Assembly (NCBI GenBank): GCA_024276335.1
Contig: JAJRXL010000369.1
Span: 1 to 5,490, forward strand
DNA: 5,490 nucleotides
Direction: 5' to 3'
DNA from: Bacteroidota bacterium
GTDB lineage: Bacteria; Bacteroidota; Ignavibacteria; SZUA-365; JAADGX01
The notes below the pieces were generated by a model. It searched no databases and was not told where the DNA came from. It saw only the letters and a program-made list of their open reading frames with translations. Shown here piece by piece: positions 1 to 5,490 of this stretch. The translations under genes and the position numbers were made by a program. Position 1 is the stretch's first letter, and every line of letters begins with the position of its first letter.

Positions 1-2
1 AT

Positions 3-53
3 TCCGGCCTCCTGCGTGAAATGAACGATTGGAACGTGGAACATCTCTGGTGA
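3..53 (+). CDS. 3' end of an unidentified plus-strand gene (partial)
   Basis: The frame ending in TGA at 51-53 is open back to the window edge and reads SGLLREMNDWNVEHLW. The 16 codons look protein-like, with mixed charged, aromatic and hydrophobic residues and mostly G/C third bases. A good terminator hairpin follows immediately on the same strand, which supports a real gene end. The gene would be convergent with the ligase at 98-1957. Too little is visible to name a family; sixteen open codons can also occur by chance in GC-rich DNA. Confidence 0.45.
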   Translation, partial: SGLLREMNDWNVEHLW

Positions 54-81
54 CCGGTATCCCGCGCGGGCTCCCGGTTTT
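53..81 (+). terminator. Probable Rho-independent terminator of the left-edge gene
   Basis: ACCGG (53-57) pairs with CCGGT (74-78). Between them is a self-complementary CCCGCGCGGG (61-70), separated by three-base internal mismatches (TAT against CTC). A run of four T (78-81) follows on the plus strand. The hairpin begins at the TGA of the partial gene. No T-run follows in the minus direction, so it is probably one-directional. The short U-tract lowers certainty. Confidence 0.5.
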
Positions 82-97
82 ACTCGACTGCAAGATA

Positions 98-136
98 TCA
101 TTCCGGACTTGATCCGGAATCCATAGATTCCCGCTT
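98..136. repeat. Palindromic intergenic-type repeat overlapping the ligase 3' end
   Basis: ATTCCGGA (100-107) and TCCGGAAT (113-120) form a perfect 8-bp inverted repeat around the 5-base loop CTTGA. The text continues into CCATAGATTCCCGCTT (121-136). From memory, this wording resembles short dispersed repeats that occur in many copies, usually between genes, in various bacterial genomes. Only one copy is in this window, so repetitiveness in this genome cannot be shown here. It supplies the final 12 codons and the stop of the ligase gene on the minus strand. Confidence 0.55.
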
Positions 137-1957
137 GGCCCGAAGGGTTCCCTTACCGGGACGCGGAAAATGCATCAGCGGTTGGAGAGGCGATTCGGGA
201 TGCAGCATGGTGAGAAGGCGAAGCAGGGTCGTGGCGTCATTGCTTCCTTCGCGGGCGCATTCCGCTAAGTATTCATGCAGTTTGTCCGGCTCAAGGAAAG
301 TGTTCCGGGACGTAAGCTCTTCACCGTTATCGTCAGCAATTGCCCGCAAGAGATGATCGTAGGACATGGTGGGCGCATGCGAATCGATTCTCGACAGCAC
401 GGGGGAATGGTTCAAGTTCGCGCGCGCCAGCGCCTTGTGCAGTATCAATGGAACGAGGCGACGGCTCATCGATTTCCCGCCAAACGTCTTGACGTCGCTG
501 TAGCTTCTGGGGACGTCCAGGAGGGAGGGACAGTGAGCGTTCATGATCTCGACCTGCACGGCCTCCCGCGTGCGGAGGTTTTCCGGCGCTTCAGACACTG
601 CCTCGATGTAATCGAGGTCGAAATATGGTGTGATAAAGCGGTTGTAATGGTTCTGGAGGCAGACCGCGTTGGTCCCGAAATTTTGCAGCAGATGGGTCAT
701 GGAGAACATGTCGAGAGCCGCTACCGGCGATGGTTGATCGGCGGGATCAGGCACCAGGTCGTACAGGCAGCGCTTTGCCCTGGCGATCATTTCAAACGCT
801 GTGTCGTCATCCATCAGCGAAAGGATGCCCGGTTTGTACATGATCACCCAAAGCAAGTCTGCCAGCCTCTCCTTCGTCTTGGCGCGTTTGGCCCGGCTCC
901 GGAGCAGCCACGCGCGCTCGAGGTGCGTGTTGACTCCATCGATAGTTGTTGCCGTGTACGGTGCTTGACGCGTGTATATGTACGGAAGGTGAGCGTTGTC
1001 GGCGGCTATCATGCCGCTGGTTCGGCGGACAAGCTCCGAAACGTGCCGGCTGAATTCTTCCATGTAATCCTCCCGGATCCACTGGACGTGGTGAGTGATC
1101 CCGTGCGTCGAGGCGATTCGGGCCGCGATGCACACGTCGTGACCCGGCAGCATGGCGTGCGTTACTGCGTCCACTTTGTGACGCCCAGAGAGCAGGACGG
1201 CCCACGTGGTCCTGGAATCCAGCCCGCCGGTCAGCGCTGCGCAGACGGGGGAGGGAGAAACCTTAACGGATCGATCAACGGCTTTGGTAAAGGCTTCGAC
1301 CGCCCGGGCGAGGCTTGCCGTTCCGTGGTCGGGATTGAGCCGTGCCGTCCAATACGTCCTTCGTTGCGGGATGCCGGTGTCGCTCTCATAGTCGAGAAGC
1401 TCCGCGCCTCGAAGGCGGAAGATGTGTTCAAACACCGTGGTTCCGTCCAGCGGCGCATGCCAGCAGAGGAACTGTGCCATCCCGTCGGGCGAATATTCGG
1501 GAACGGGGAAGCCGGGAAACCGCGCGAGTAATTCCAGAGAGGAAGAGAAGACGAACCGTCCATCGTGACGGCGGTAATAGACGGGCGTGCTGGAGAGGGG
1601 ATCCGAAAGCAGGCGGAGGCGCTTCCCGTCCCACGCCGCGCAGTTGAACATGCCGTTCGCCTCTCCCGGAAGGGACAGATTGGGTTCCATCAACCGATGC
1701 GGTTGCGATACCAGGCGGGACGGGGAAAAGCAAACACCGTCGATAACTCCGAGCATGCGCTTGTCGGGCGAGGATGAAAGCGCGAAACGATACGGGTAAA
1801 GGGTTGACGTGATGATGCCGAGCATGCAGTCCGCGCCGGGCGACTGGATGAAATGAAAACGCTCATCGTCGGAGCAACGGGAGAGGACGAATGCCTTGAT
1901 CTCGTCGCAGTTCAACATGCCGCTTGAGACGACGCCGAAGAGTCCCTTGGGGAGCAT
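98..1957 (-). CDS. Asparagine-synthase-like amide ligase, cysteine-less glutaminase domain
   Basis: The protein has 619 residues from the ATG at 1957. It has the two-domain architecture of AsnB-type enzymes, in which the C-terminal domain activates a carboxylate with ATP to form an amide. N-terminal class-II amidotransferase-like fold, about 5-190: GLFGVV at 5-10, GVIDG at 70-74, GMFNCAAWD at 102-110, SDPLSSTPVYY at 118-128, RFVFSSSLELLA at 134-145. Synthase domain, about 215-560: the pyrophosphate loop LTGGLDSRT at 242-250, NRFITPYFDLDYIE near 439-452 (the family's R-x-PF-D block), and VKTFGGKS near 489-496. The catalytic Cys2 of glutamine-dependent enzymes is absent, so glutamine hydrolysis is unlikely; beta-lactam synthetases and lasso-peptide cyclases lack it too. 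Ammonia or an internal amine could be the nucleophile. In-frame ATGs also lie at 2008 (weak GTAGG before it) and 2026. I chose 1957 because the family homology starts four residues later and the upstream codons show weaker G/C third-base bias. The substrate is unknown; no lasso precursor, protease or sugar gene is visible. Confidence 0.85.
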   Translation of the reverse strand: MLPKGLFGVVSSGMLNCDEIKAFVLSRCSDDERFHFIQSPGADCMLGIITSTLYPYRFALSSSPDKRMLGVIDGVCFSPSRLVSQPHRLMEPNLSLPGEANGMFNCAAWDGKRLRLLSDPLSSTPVYYRRHDGRFVFSSSLELLARFPGFPVPEYSPDGMAQFLCWHAPLDGTTVFEHIFRLRGAELLDYESDTGIPQRRTYWTARLNPDHGTASLARAVEAFTKAVDRSVKVSPSPVCAALTGGLDSRTTWAVLLSGRHKVDAVTHAMLPGHDVCIAARIASTHGITHHVQWIREDYMEEFSRHVSELVRRTSGMIAADNAHLPYIYTRQAPYTATTIDGVNTHLERAWLLRSRAKRAKTKERLADLLWVIMYKPGILSLMDDDTAFEMIARAKRCLYDLVPDPADQPSPVAALDMFSMTHLLQNFGTNAVCLQNHYNRFITPYFDLDYIEAVSEAPENLRTREAVQVEIMNAHCPSLLDVPRSYSDVKTFGGKSMSRRLVPLILHKALARANLNHSPVLSRIDSHAPTMSYDHLLRAIADDNGEELTSRNTFLEPDKLHEYLAECAREGSNDATTLLRLLTMLHPESPLQPLMHFPRPGKGTLRAKRESMDSGSSPE

Positions 1958-2023
1958 TAAGCGTCCATGTCGCTGGAATGGGTCCGGTTTGCGTGAACAG
2001 CCATACATGAAACCTACCGGGAC

Positions 2024-2046
2024 CATGGGGCACCATCAATCCCATG
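2024..2046 (-). promoter_or_regulatory. Hairpin over the upstream candidate start of the ligase
   Basis: On the minus strand CATGGG (2046-2041) pairs perfectly with CCCATG (2029-2024) around an 11-base loop. The second arm contains the ATG at 2026. If the ligase mRNA includes this region, that ATG would be buried, which favours a start at 2008 or 1957. An alternative small hairpin, CCAT-ATTC-ATGG, overlaps the first arm. A 6-bp stem is short enough to be chance, so a regulatory role is not established. Confidence 0.25.
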
Positions 2047-2061
2047 AATATGGTATTTGTG

Positions 2062-2091
2062 AAAAAGCCCGTTGTGGAGCCGCGCAGGCTT
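2062..2091 (-). terminator. Weak terminator-like hairpin after the response regulator
   Basis: Read on the minus strand, AAGCC (2091-2087) pairs with GGCTT (2069-2065), and the run of five T spans 2066-2062. The loop is long (17 bases), and a competing AGCC/GGCT pairing lies inside it. It sits about 45 bases after the regulator stop and before all candidate ligase starts. If functional, it would separate the two-component operon from the ligase or allow only partial read-through. The rest of this intergenic stretch shows no clear promoter to me. Confidence 0.35.
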
Positions 2092-2134
2092 GGCGGAAAT
2101 TCAAATCAAGCGATGAATTGAGATTAAGGAGGCC

Positions 2135-2779
2135 CTACTTTTTCCGCGAGGGTCTGGTCACACTGAGGCGGGCGTGGATTTCCGCGCGCGAGTGCACGTG
2201 GAGCTTGCGATAGATGTTCTTGATGTGGCTCTGTGTCGTGCCGAGCGAGATGAACAAGGCGTCTGATATTTGCTGGTAGGTCTTGCCCGCGCCCAGGAGG
2301 TCGAGGATTTCGAGTTCTCGTTTCGTGAGATGTTCGGCGGTCTCAACAGCGGGCCGGGCGGTATTGCGGAAGAACCCCAGCGCCTTCCGCGCGATGCCGG
2401 GCGTCATGGGCGCGCCTCCTGACACGGCTTCCCGCACCGCCGAGACGATCTCGTCCACGGTCGAAGTCTTGAGAATGTACCCGCACGCTCCCGCCTGGAG
2501 CGAGGTAAAGATGTTGACGTCGTCGTCGTACACGGTGCACATCATGACCTCGATCCCGGGCTTGCGTTCTTTCAGCCGGTACACCGCTTCCACGCCGGAA
2601 ATGCCGGGCAGGTTGATGTCCATGATGACCACGTCCGGCGTCTCGTCGCGCAAGTGATCGAGAAAATCCTCCGCGCGCTCGAAGAGCGCGGTGACACGCA
2701 TGTCCGGCTCGGATTCGATGGACATCCGGAGCGCGTAGCGGAACTCGTGGTTGTCTTCAACGATGTTGACGGAAATCAT
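2135..2779 (-). CDS. NarL/LuxR-family two-component response regulator
   Basis: The protein has 214 residues, the normal length for this family. Receiver domain, about 1-120: the acidic pair E8-D9, the phosphoacceptor D54 in VIMDINLPG, the conserved T82, and K104 in GYILK. A short linker leads to a LuxR-type helix-turn-helix at about 149-205, with LTKRELEIL, the recognition region ISLGTTQSHIKNIYRKL, and HSRAE. All expected catalytic and switch residues are present, so it should be phosphorylated by the kinase encoded 31 bases upstream and bind DNA as a dimer. The start is firm: AAGGA lies nine bases before the ATG and the receiver domain begins at residue 2. The stop is TAG, followed in frame by about 31 more codons with no family resemblance, so TAG appears to act as a true stop here. 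Its targets are unknown; the downstream ligase is a candidate. Confidence 0.95.
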   Translation of the reverse strand: MISVNIVEDNHEFRYALRMSIESEPDMRVTALFERAEDFLDHLRDETPDVVIMDINLPGISGVEAVYRLKERKPGIEVMMCTVYDDDVNIFTSLQAGACGYILKTSTVDEIVSAVREAVSGGAPMTPGIARKALGFFRNTARPAVETAEHLTKRELEILDLLGAGKTYQQISDALFISLGTTQSHIKNIYRKLHVHSRAEIHARLSVTRPSRKK

Positions 2780-2788
2780 TACGCGGAT

Positions 2789-2794
2789 TCCTTC
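2789..2794 (-). promoter_or_regulatory. Ribosome binding site of the response regulator
   Basis: GAAGGA on the minus strand lies in the kinase-regulator gap, nine bases before the ATG at 2779. It fixes the regulator start. It is the only clear Shine-Dalgarno sequence I found in this operon. Confidence 0.6.
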
Positions 2795-2810
2795 AGTATA
2801 AGAGTATCAT

Positions 2811-4589
2811 TCATCGTGACGCGGTTCGGATGAGAACTTCCGTTCCGCCGGGCGTGCTGTTAACGGCAAAGCGCCAGCCGTGCGATTCCGCCCGACGCCG
2901 CATTCCTTCCAGGCCGTGGCCGCCATGCATGGCCTCGGGCGTGAAACCGCGCCCGTCGTCGATCACCGCCATTTCCATGCCGCGGTCCGCCGCGCGCAGC
3001 CGTATCGTGATACAGGAGCAGCCGGAGTGCTTGACGGCGTTAGTAACCGCCTCTTTGCAGACGAGGTACAGGTCTCGTCGTGTGTCCGGATCGAGGCGAA
3101 GTTTTTCCAGGGTTCCATCGAACTGCAACTCCATCGCGATGCCCGCCGGACGGGCCGTCGTTTCCACGAAAGCCCTGATATGATCCATCAGCGCGCCTCC
3201 GTGATCCCGTGCCGGGTTCACCGCCCATACGATTTCGCTCATCGCTGCTACGGAGCTGCGGGCCAGTTCGGCAATGGTTTTCAGTTGGGAGACCTCCGAG
3301 CCTGCGCGGGTTTTTCTATCCAGGTCGCTTAGCAAGGAGATTGCACTAAGATTGCCCCCGATGTCATCGTGCAGATCCGAGGCGATCCGTGTACGGATGC
3401 GTTCCCGTTCCAGGACCTGGTACAAGTGATACCGGTACAGCGCGTAGCCGGTCGCCCACGAGACCGCCAGCGCCAGCAGCCAGAACCAGGCCGTTCGGTA
3501 AAACGGCGGCGCCACGGTGATGGAAAGCACGGACCGGGACCGTGTCCATCTGCCTTCTCCTCCGCTCGCCTGTGCCAGGAGAGTGTAATCGCCGTCCTTC
3601 AATCCCGCCAGGGAGATGTTGCCGTCGAGTGATTCGTGCCACGCGCTGTCGAGTCCCCTGAGAAGGTAGCGATAGCGCACTTGTCCCGGGTTTCGAAAAC
3701 TGGGGAACAGGAGCCGGAGGGCGATAAACCCAACCGACGGGCCGACTTCCAAGCTGCCGGCGGCCGGGACTGGCCGGTTGTCAACCCGGATCTCATGAAG
3801 GATGACCGCACCGGGCAAGGGAACATCGACGGACCTGGATGCACTTATTGGCAGGGTCGAAGGGTCGTAACGGGTGACGCCCCCGATGGAACCGAACCAG
3901 AGAAAACCATCCCTGTCCTTGAAGGCGGCGCCCGAGTTCATCTCGTTGTCAACCAGCCCCTGGACGGTCGTGTAAGTGTACAAACGGTTTCCATCCAGCG
4001 TCGTGACTCCGGCGTTGGTGCCGAAGTACATGCGCCGATAGTCGTCTTCGATGATGAAATATACCGTGTTTCCGGACAGGCCGTGGCTCGTGTTGAAAAC
4101 GGTAAGGGGGTCGGAATCCAGGCGAAACACGCCGTAGCCCACGGAGCCGAACCAGGGCTGATTTCGCGAATCGATGAAGACGGAGGCGATGCGCAGGCCG
4201 CGCAGGCCGCGGACCGAGTTGAACCGCGCTTGCCCGGGAACGAGATAGGCGGCGCCCGCGTGCGTCCCCGCCCACAGTACGCCGGAGGAGTCCTCGGCGA
4301 TCTGGGTGACGCGGCTCGAAGGCAGGCCGTCCCGCTCGGACCAAGTAGTTACGCGCCCGCCCCGGAGCAACGCCAGGCCATTTTGCGTACTGATCCAGTA
4401 TCCTCCCCGCCGGGAAGGGACGAGGAATTCCACCCTGTTGTCGGGAAGCCCGTCGGCGATAGTCATTAACGCCATTCGACTGCCGTGGAGAATAGCAATG
4501 CCGTTCATGGTGGCGAACCACACGGAGCCGTCCTTCGCGACCAGGATGTCGCTAACAGCGTCGGAGGGCAGGCCGGTTCCGGTGGTCAC
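2811..4589 (-). CDS. Histidine kinase, C-terminal part: half propeller, Y_Y_Y, membrane helix, HisKA_3/ATPase
   Basis: The open frame gives 592 residues from a GTG at 4589. Residues about 1-245 are Reg_prop propeller repeats with six visible blade-end motifs (VWFATMNG, YWISTQNG, LWAGTHAG, PWFGSVGYG, MYFGTNAG, LWFGSIGG). Residues about 285-360 are a Y_Y_Y domain (RYRYLLRGLDSAWHE, LKDGDYTLLAQAS). A transmembrane helix lies at about 366-386. The HisKA_3 dimerisation domain carries the phospho-accepting His407 in SDLHDDIGGNLSAI. The ATPase domain has the N box CKEAVTNAVKHS at 511-522, DDGRGF at 544-549 and GGHGLEGM at 556-563. The catalytic parts look intact. The frame is the direct continuation of the frame at 4611-5465, separated only by an amber codon and seven sense codons. 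It has no signal peptide, and neither the GTG nor the next in-frame ATGs have a Shine-Dalgarno, so the GTG is probably not a real start. Best read as part of an 884-codon kinase gene that is interrupted, read through, or mis-sequenced. Confidence 0.85.
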   Translation of the reverse strand: MTTGTGLPSDAVSDILVAKDGSVWFATMNGIAILHGSRMALMTIADGLPDNRVEFLVPSRRGGYWISTQNGLALLRGGRVTTWSERDGLPSSRVTQIAEDSSGVLWAGTHAGAAYLVPGQARFNSVRGLRGLRIASVFIDSRNQPWFGSVGYGVFRLDSDPLTVFNTSHGLSGNTVYFIIEDDYRRMYFGTNAGVTTLDGNRLYTYTTVQGLVDNEMNSGAAFKDRDGFLWFGSIGGVTRYDPSTLPISASRSVDVPLPGAVILHEIRVDNRPVPAAGSLEVGPSVGFIALRLLFPSFRNPGQVRYRYLLRGLDSAWHESLDGNISLAGLKDGDYTLLAQASGGEGRWTRSRSVLSITVAPPFYRTAWFWLLALAVSWATGYALYRYHLYQVLERERIRTRIASDLHDDIGGNLSAISLLSDLDRKTRAGSEVSQLKTIAELARSSVAAMSEIVWAVNPARDHGGALMDHIRAFVETTARPAGIAMELQFDGTLEKLRLDPDTRRDLYLVCKEAVTNAVKHSGCSCITIRLRAADRGMEMAVIDDGRGFTPEAMHGGHGLEGMRRRAESHGWRFAVNSTPGGTEVLIRTASR

Positions 4590-4610
4590 GCGCCGAACGA
4601 CGCGGTTCTG

Positions 4611-4613
4611 CTA
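4611..4613 (-). other. In-frame amber codon splitting the histidine kinase gene
   Basis: The minus strand reads CTG CTC TAG CAG AAC CGC. The frame ending here and the frame of the C-terminal part are identical: 24 bases separate the TAG from the GTG at 4589, and no other stop intervenes. A single substitution would restore an 884-codon gene, for example from CAG (Gln), AAG, GAG, TGG, or a Tyr codon. Whether this is a real nonsense mutation, a base-call error or a recoded codon cannot be decided from the sequence alone. No stem-loop or other read-through signal is obvious nearby. Confidence 0.9.
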
Positions 4614-5465
4614 GAGCAGGAACGCTCCTTTATTGATCGTGCCCCACCATATCGAGCCGTCCGGGTTCTCCGCCAGTGACCAGACACCAGCGTCCCTTTT
4701 GGGACCGAGATCCACAAGACTGAAGGACGCGAAACGGTCGGGAACGAGACAAAACGCTCCTCCTTTCGTACCGCACCAGATGCTGCCTTCGCGATCGGTG
4801 AAGACGGAGGTTATCCGCGTCTCGGTCAGGCCGTTCGTGTTGTCGAAAAACGTGCACTCGCCATTTGCAAGGCGGTAAAGACCGGTTGGGGATCCTGCCC
4901 AAAGGCCGCCTCGCATGTCCCGCGTGGCGCAACTGATCTTCACGCCGGGCAGCATCGCGGACGATTCCTCCAGAATACTGTCGCGGGGAAACGGCGCGGG
5001 AGTTATTTCACGGCGCCGGAAATCGGCTTTGAACGATCCTCCGGCAGCGAGGATGTAGAGGCAGTTATCAAGGTAGCGCAGGTTGCGAACCGGTCCGGGG
5101 ACGGCGGCAAGAAACCGGTTTAAGGTAGAATCCGCCTTGTCCAGGGCATGGGCATCGAGTTGCAGACATCTGACGCCTTCGCTGGTTCCGGCGAACAGGC
5201 GTGACGAGTCGACGGCGAGGGCGGTGATGCGGGCGGGAATATTGCTGTCCATAGGACCGAATATCACGAACCGTGTTCCGTCGAACCGGTTCAGCCCGTT
5301 GTCGGCAGTGCCGATCCACAGGAACCCGCGGTGATCCTGGGTGATGGCGGTGATGAAATTTTCCGAGAGTCCCTGTGCCGTTCCGTATTGACGGAAGGGA
5401 TAGGTCTGCGAGAGCGCGCAAGACGGGAAAACCAGAACCGCGAGAATCGTCAGGAGGAACCTCAT
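4611..5465 (-). CDS. Histidine kinase, N-terminal part: signal peptide and half propeller
   Basis: The open frame has 284 residues ending at the amber codon. A signal peptide is visible: MR followed by the hydrophobic stretch LLTILAVLVFPSCALS, with likely cleavage after ALS at about residue 19, so the chain is exported. The rest is Reg_prop propeller. It opens with FRQYGTAQGLSENFITAI, the typical first blade of these sensors, and shows blade-end motifs at about 48 (FLWIGTADNG), 90 (LFAGTSEG), 136 (LYILAAGG), 187 (GLWAGSPTG), 228 (SIWCGTKGG) and 271 (SIWWGTINKG). It contains no membrane helix and no kinase parts. Alone it would be a secreted half-propeller; with the downstream frame it completes a standard two-propeller kinase. 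The ATG at 5465 lies 25 bases from the window edge and has no Shine-Dalgarno before it; the signal peptide starting at residue 1 supports it. The promoter is probably outside the window. Confidence 0.85.
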   Translation of the reverse strand: MRFLLTILAVLVFPSCALSQTYPFRQYGTAQGLSENFITAITQDHRGFLWIGTADNGLNRFDGTRFVIFGPMDSNIPARITALAVDSSRLFAGTSEGVRCLQLDAHALDKADSTLNRFLAAVPGPVRNLRYLDNCLYILAAGGSFKADFRRREITPAPFPRDSILEESSAMLPGVKISCATRDMRGGLWAGSPTGLYRLANGECTFFDNTNGLTETRITSVFTDREGSIWCGTKGGAFCLVPDRFASFSLVDLGPKRDAGVWSLAENPDGSIWWGTINKGAFLL

Positions 5466-5490
5466 AAGGATAAATGTCGCGGATTATTAC

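Noticed and set aside
275..1531. Long plus-strand open frame (418 codons) opposite the ligase
   Set aside because: It lies fully antisense to a gene with clear family motifs. Its translation is rich in Arg, Val, His and Gly with no recognisable domain, as expected of a shadow frame in GC-rich coding DNA.
1863..2045. Minus-strand 60-codon frame that could be a small precursor peptide for the ligase
   Set aside because: It overlaps the ligase N-terminus in another frame, is Arg-rich at its end, and shows no leader/core pattern or ribosome site.
4191..4208. Perfect tandem GCGCAGGCC pair in the kinase
   Set aside because: It encodes GLRGLR at a blade junction whose length matches the neighbouring blades, so no insertion is implied; probably chance from codon bias.
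3636..4469. Plus-strand open frame (277 codons) opposite the kinase propeller
   Set aside because: Antisense to strongly conserved Reg_prop and Y_Y_Y sequence. No motif or ribosome site supports it.
5405..5465. Possible lipoprotein signal (Cys16) in the kinase N-terminal part
   Set aside because: The residues before the cysteine are F-P-S, which do not fit a lipobox. A signal peptidase I site after ALS fits better.
5466..5490. TAATAAT-like stretch upstream of the kinase as a promoter -10 element
   Set aside because: Only 25 bases are available, the matching -35 region would lie outside the window, and the organism's promoter consensus is unknown.

Overview
The window carries one coherent minus-strand block: a sensor histidine kinase, its response regulator, and an asparagine-synthase-like amide ligase. 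They read from the right edge to about position 98. A short 3' end of an unrelated plus-strand gene lies at the extreme left. The DNA is GC-rich by eye. A one-piece sensor (periplasmic Reg_prop propeller, Y_Y_Y domain, one transmembrane helix, HisKA_3 kinase core) paired with a NarL/LuxR-type regulator is common in Bacteroidota/Chlorobiota-Ignavibacteria relatives, Acidobacteriota, Gemmatimonadota and Verrucomicrobiota. I cannot place the organism more tightly from this sequence.

Layout, left to right. 3-53 (+): the last 16 codons of a gene, followed by a probable intrinsic terminator (53-81). 98-1957 (-): a 619-residue asparagine-synthase-family protein with an intact ATP-pyrophosphatase signature but no N-terminal catalytic cysteine; its last 12 codons and stop lie inside a palindromic repeat (98-136). 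About 1958-2134: intergenic, with a weak terminator-like hairpin (2062-2091) and a second hairpin (2024-2046) over the most upstream candidate start of the ligase. 2135-2779 (-): NarL-family response regulator with a good ribosome binding site. 2811-4589 and 4611-5465 (-): two open frames that are the two parts of a single histidine kinase, interrupted by one in-frame amber codon at 4611-4613.

The kinase and regulator should form a two-component system: the periplasmic propeller senses a ligand, the cytoplasmic core phosphorylates Asp54 of the regulator, and the regulator binds DNA. The ligase lies directly downstream on the same strand and is a candidate target, but this is inference. The most notable points are the lone amber codon inside a propeller blade whose spacing is otherwise preserved, the cysteine-less orphan amide ligase, and its repeat-encoded C-terminal tail. 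I found no CRISPR array, tRNA, rRNA or insertion sequence.
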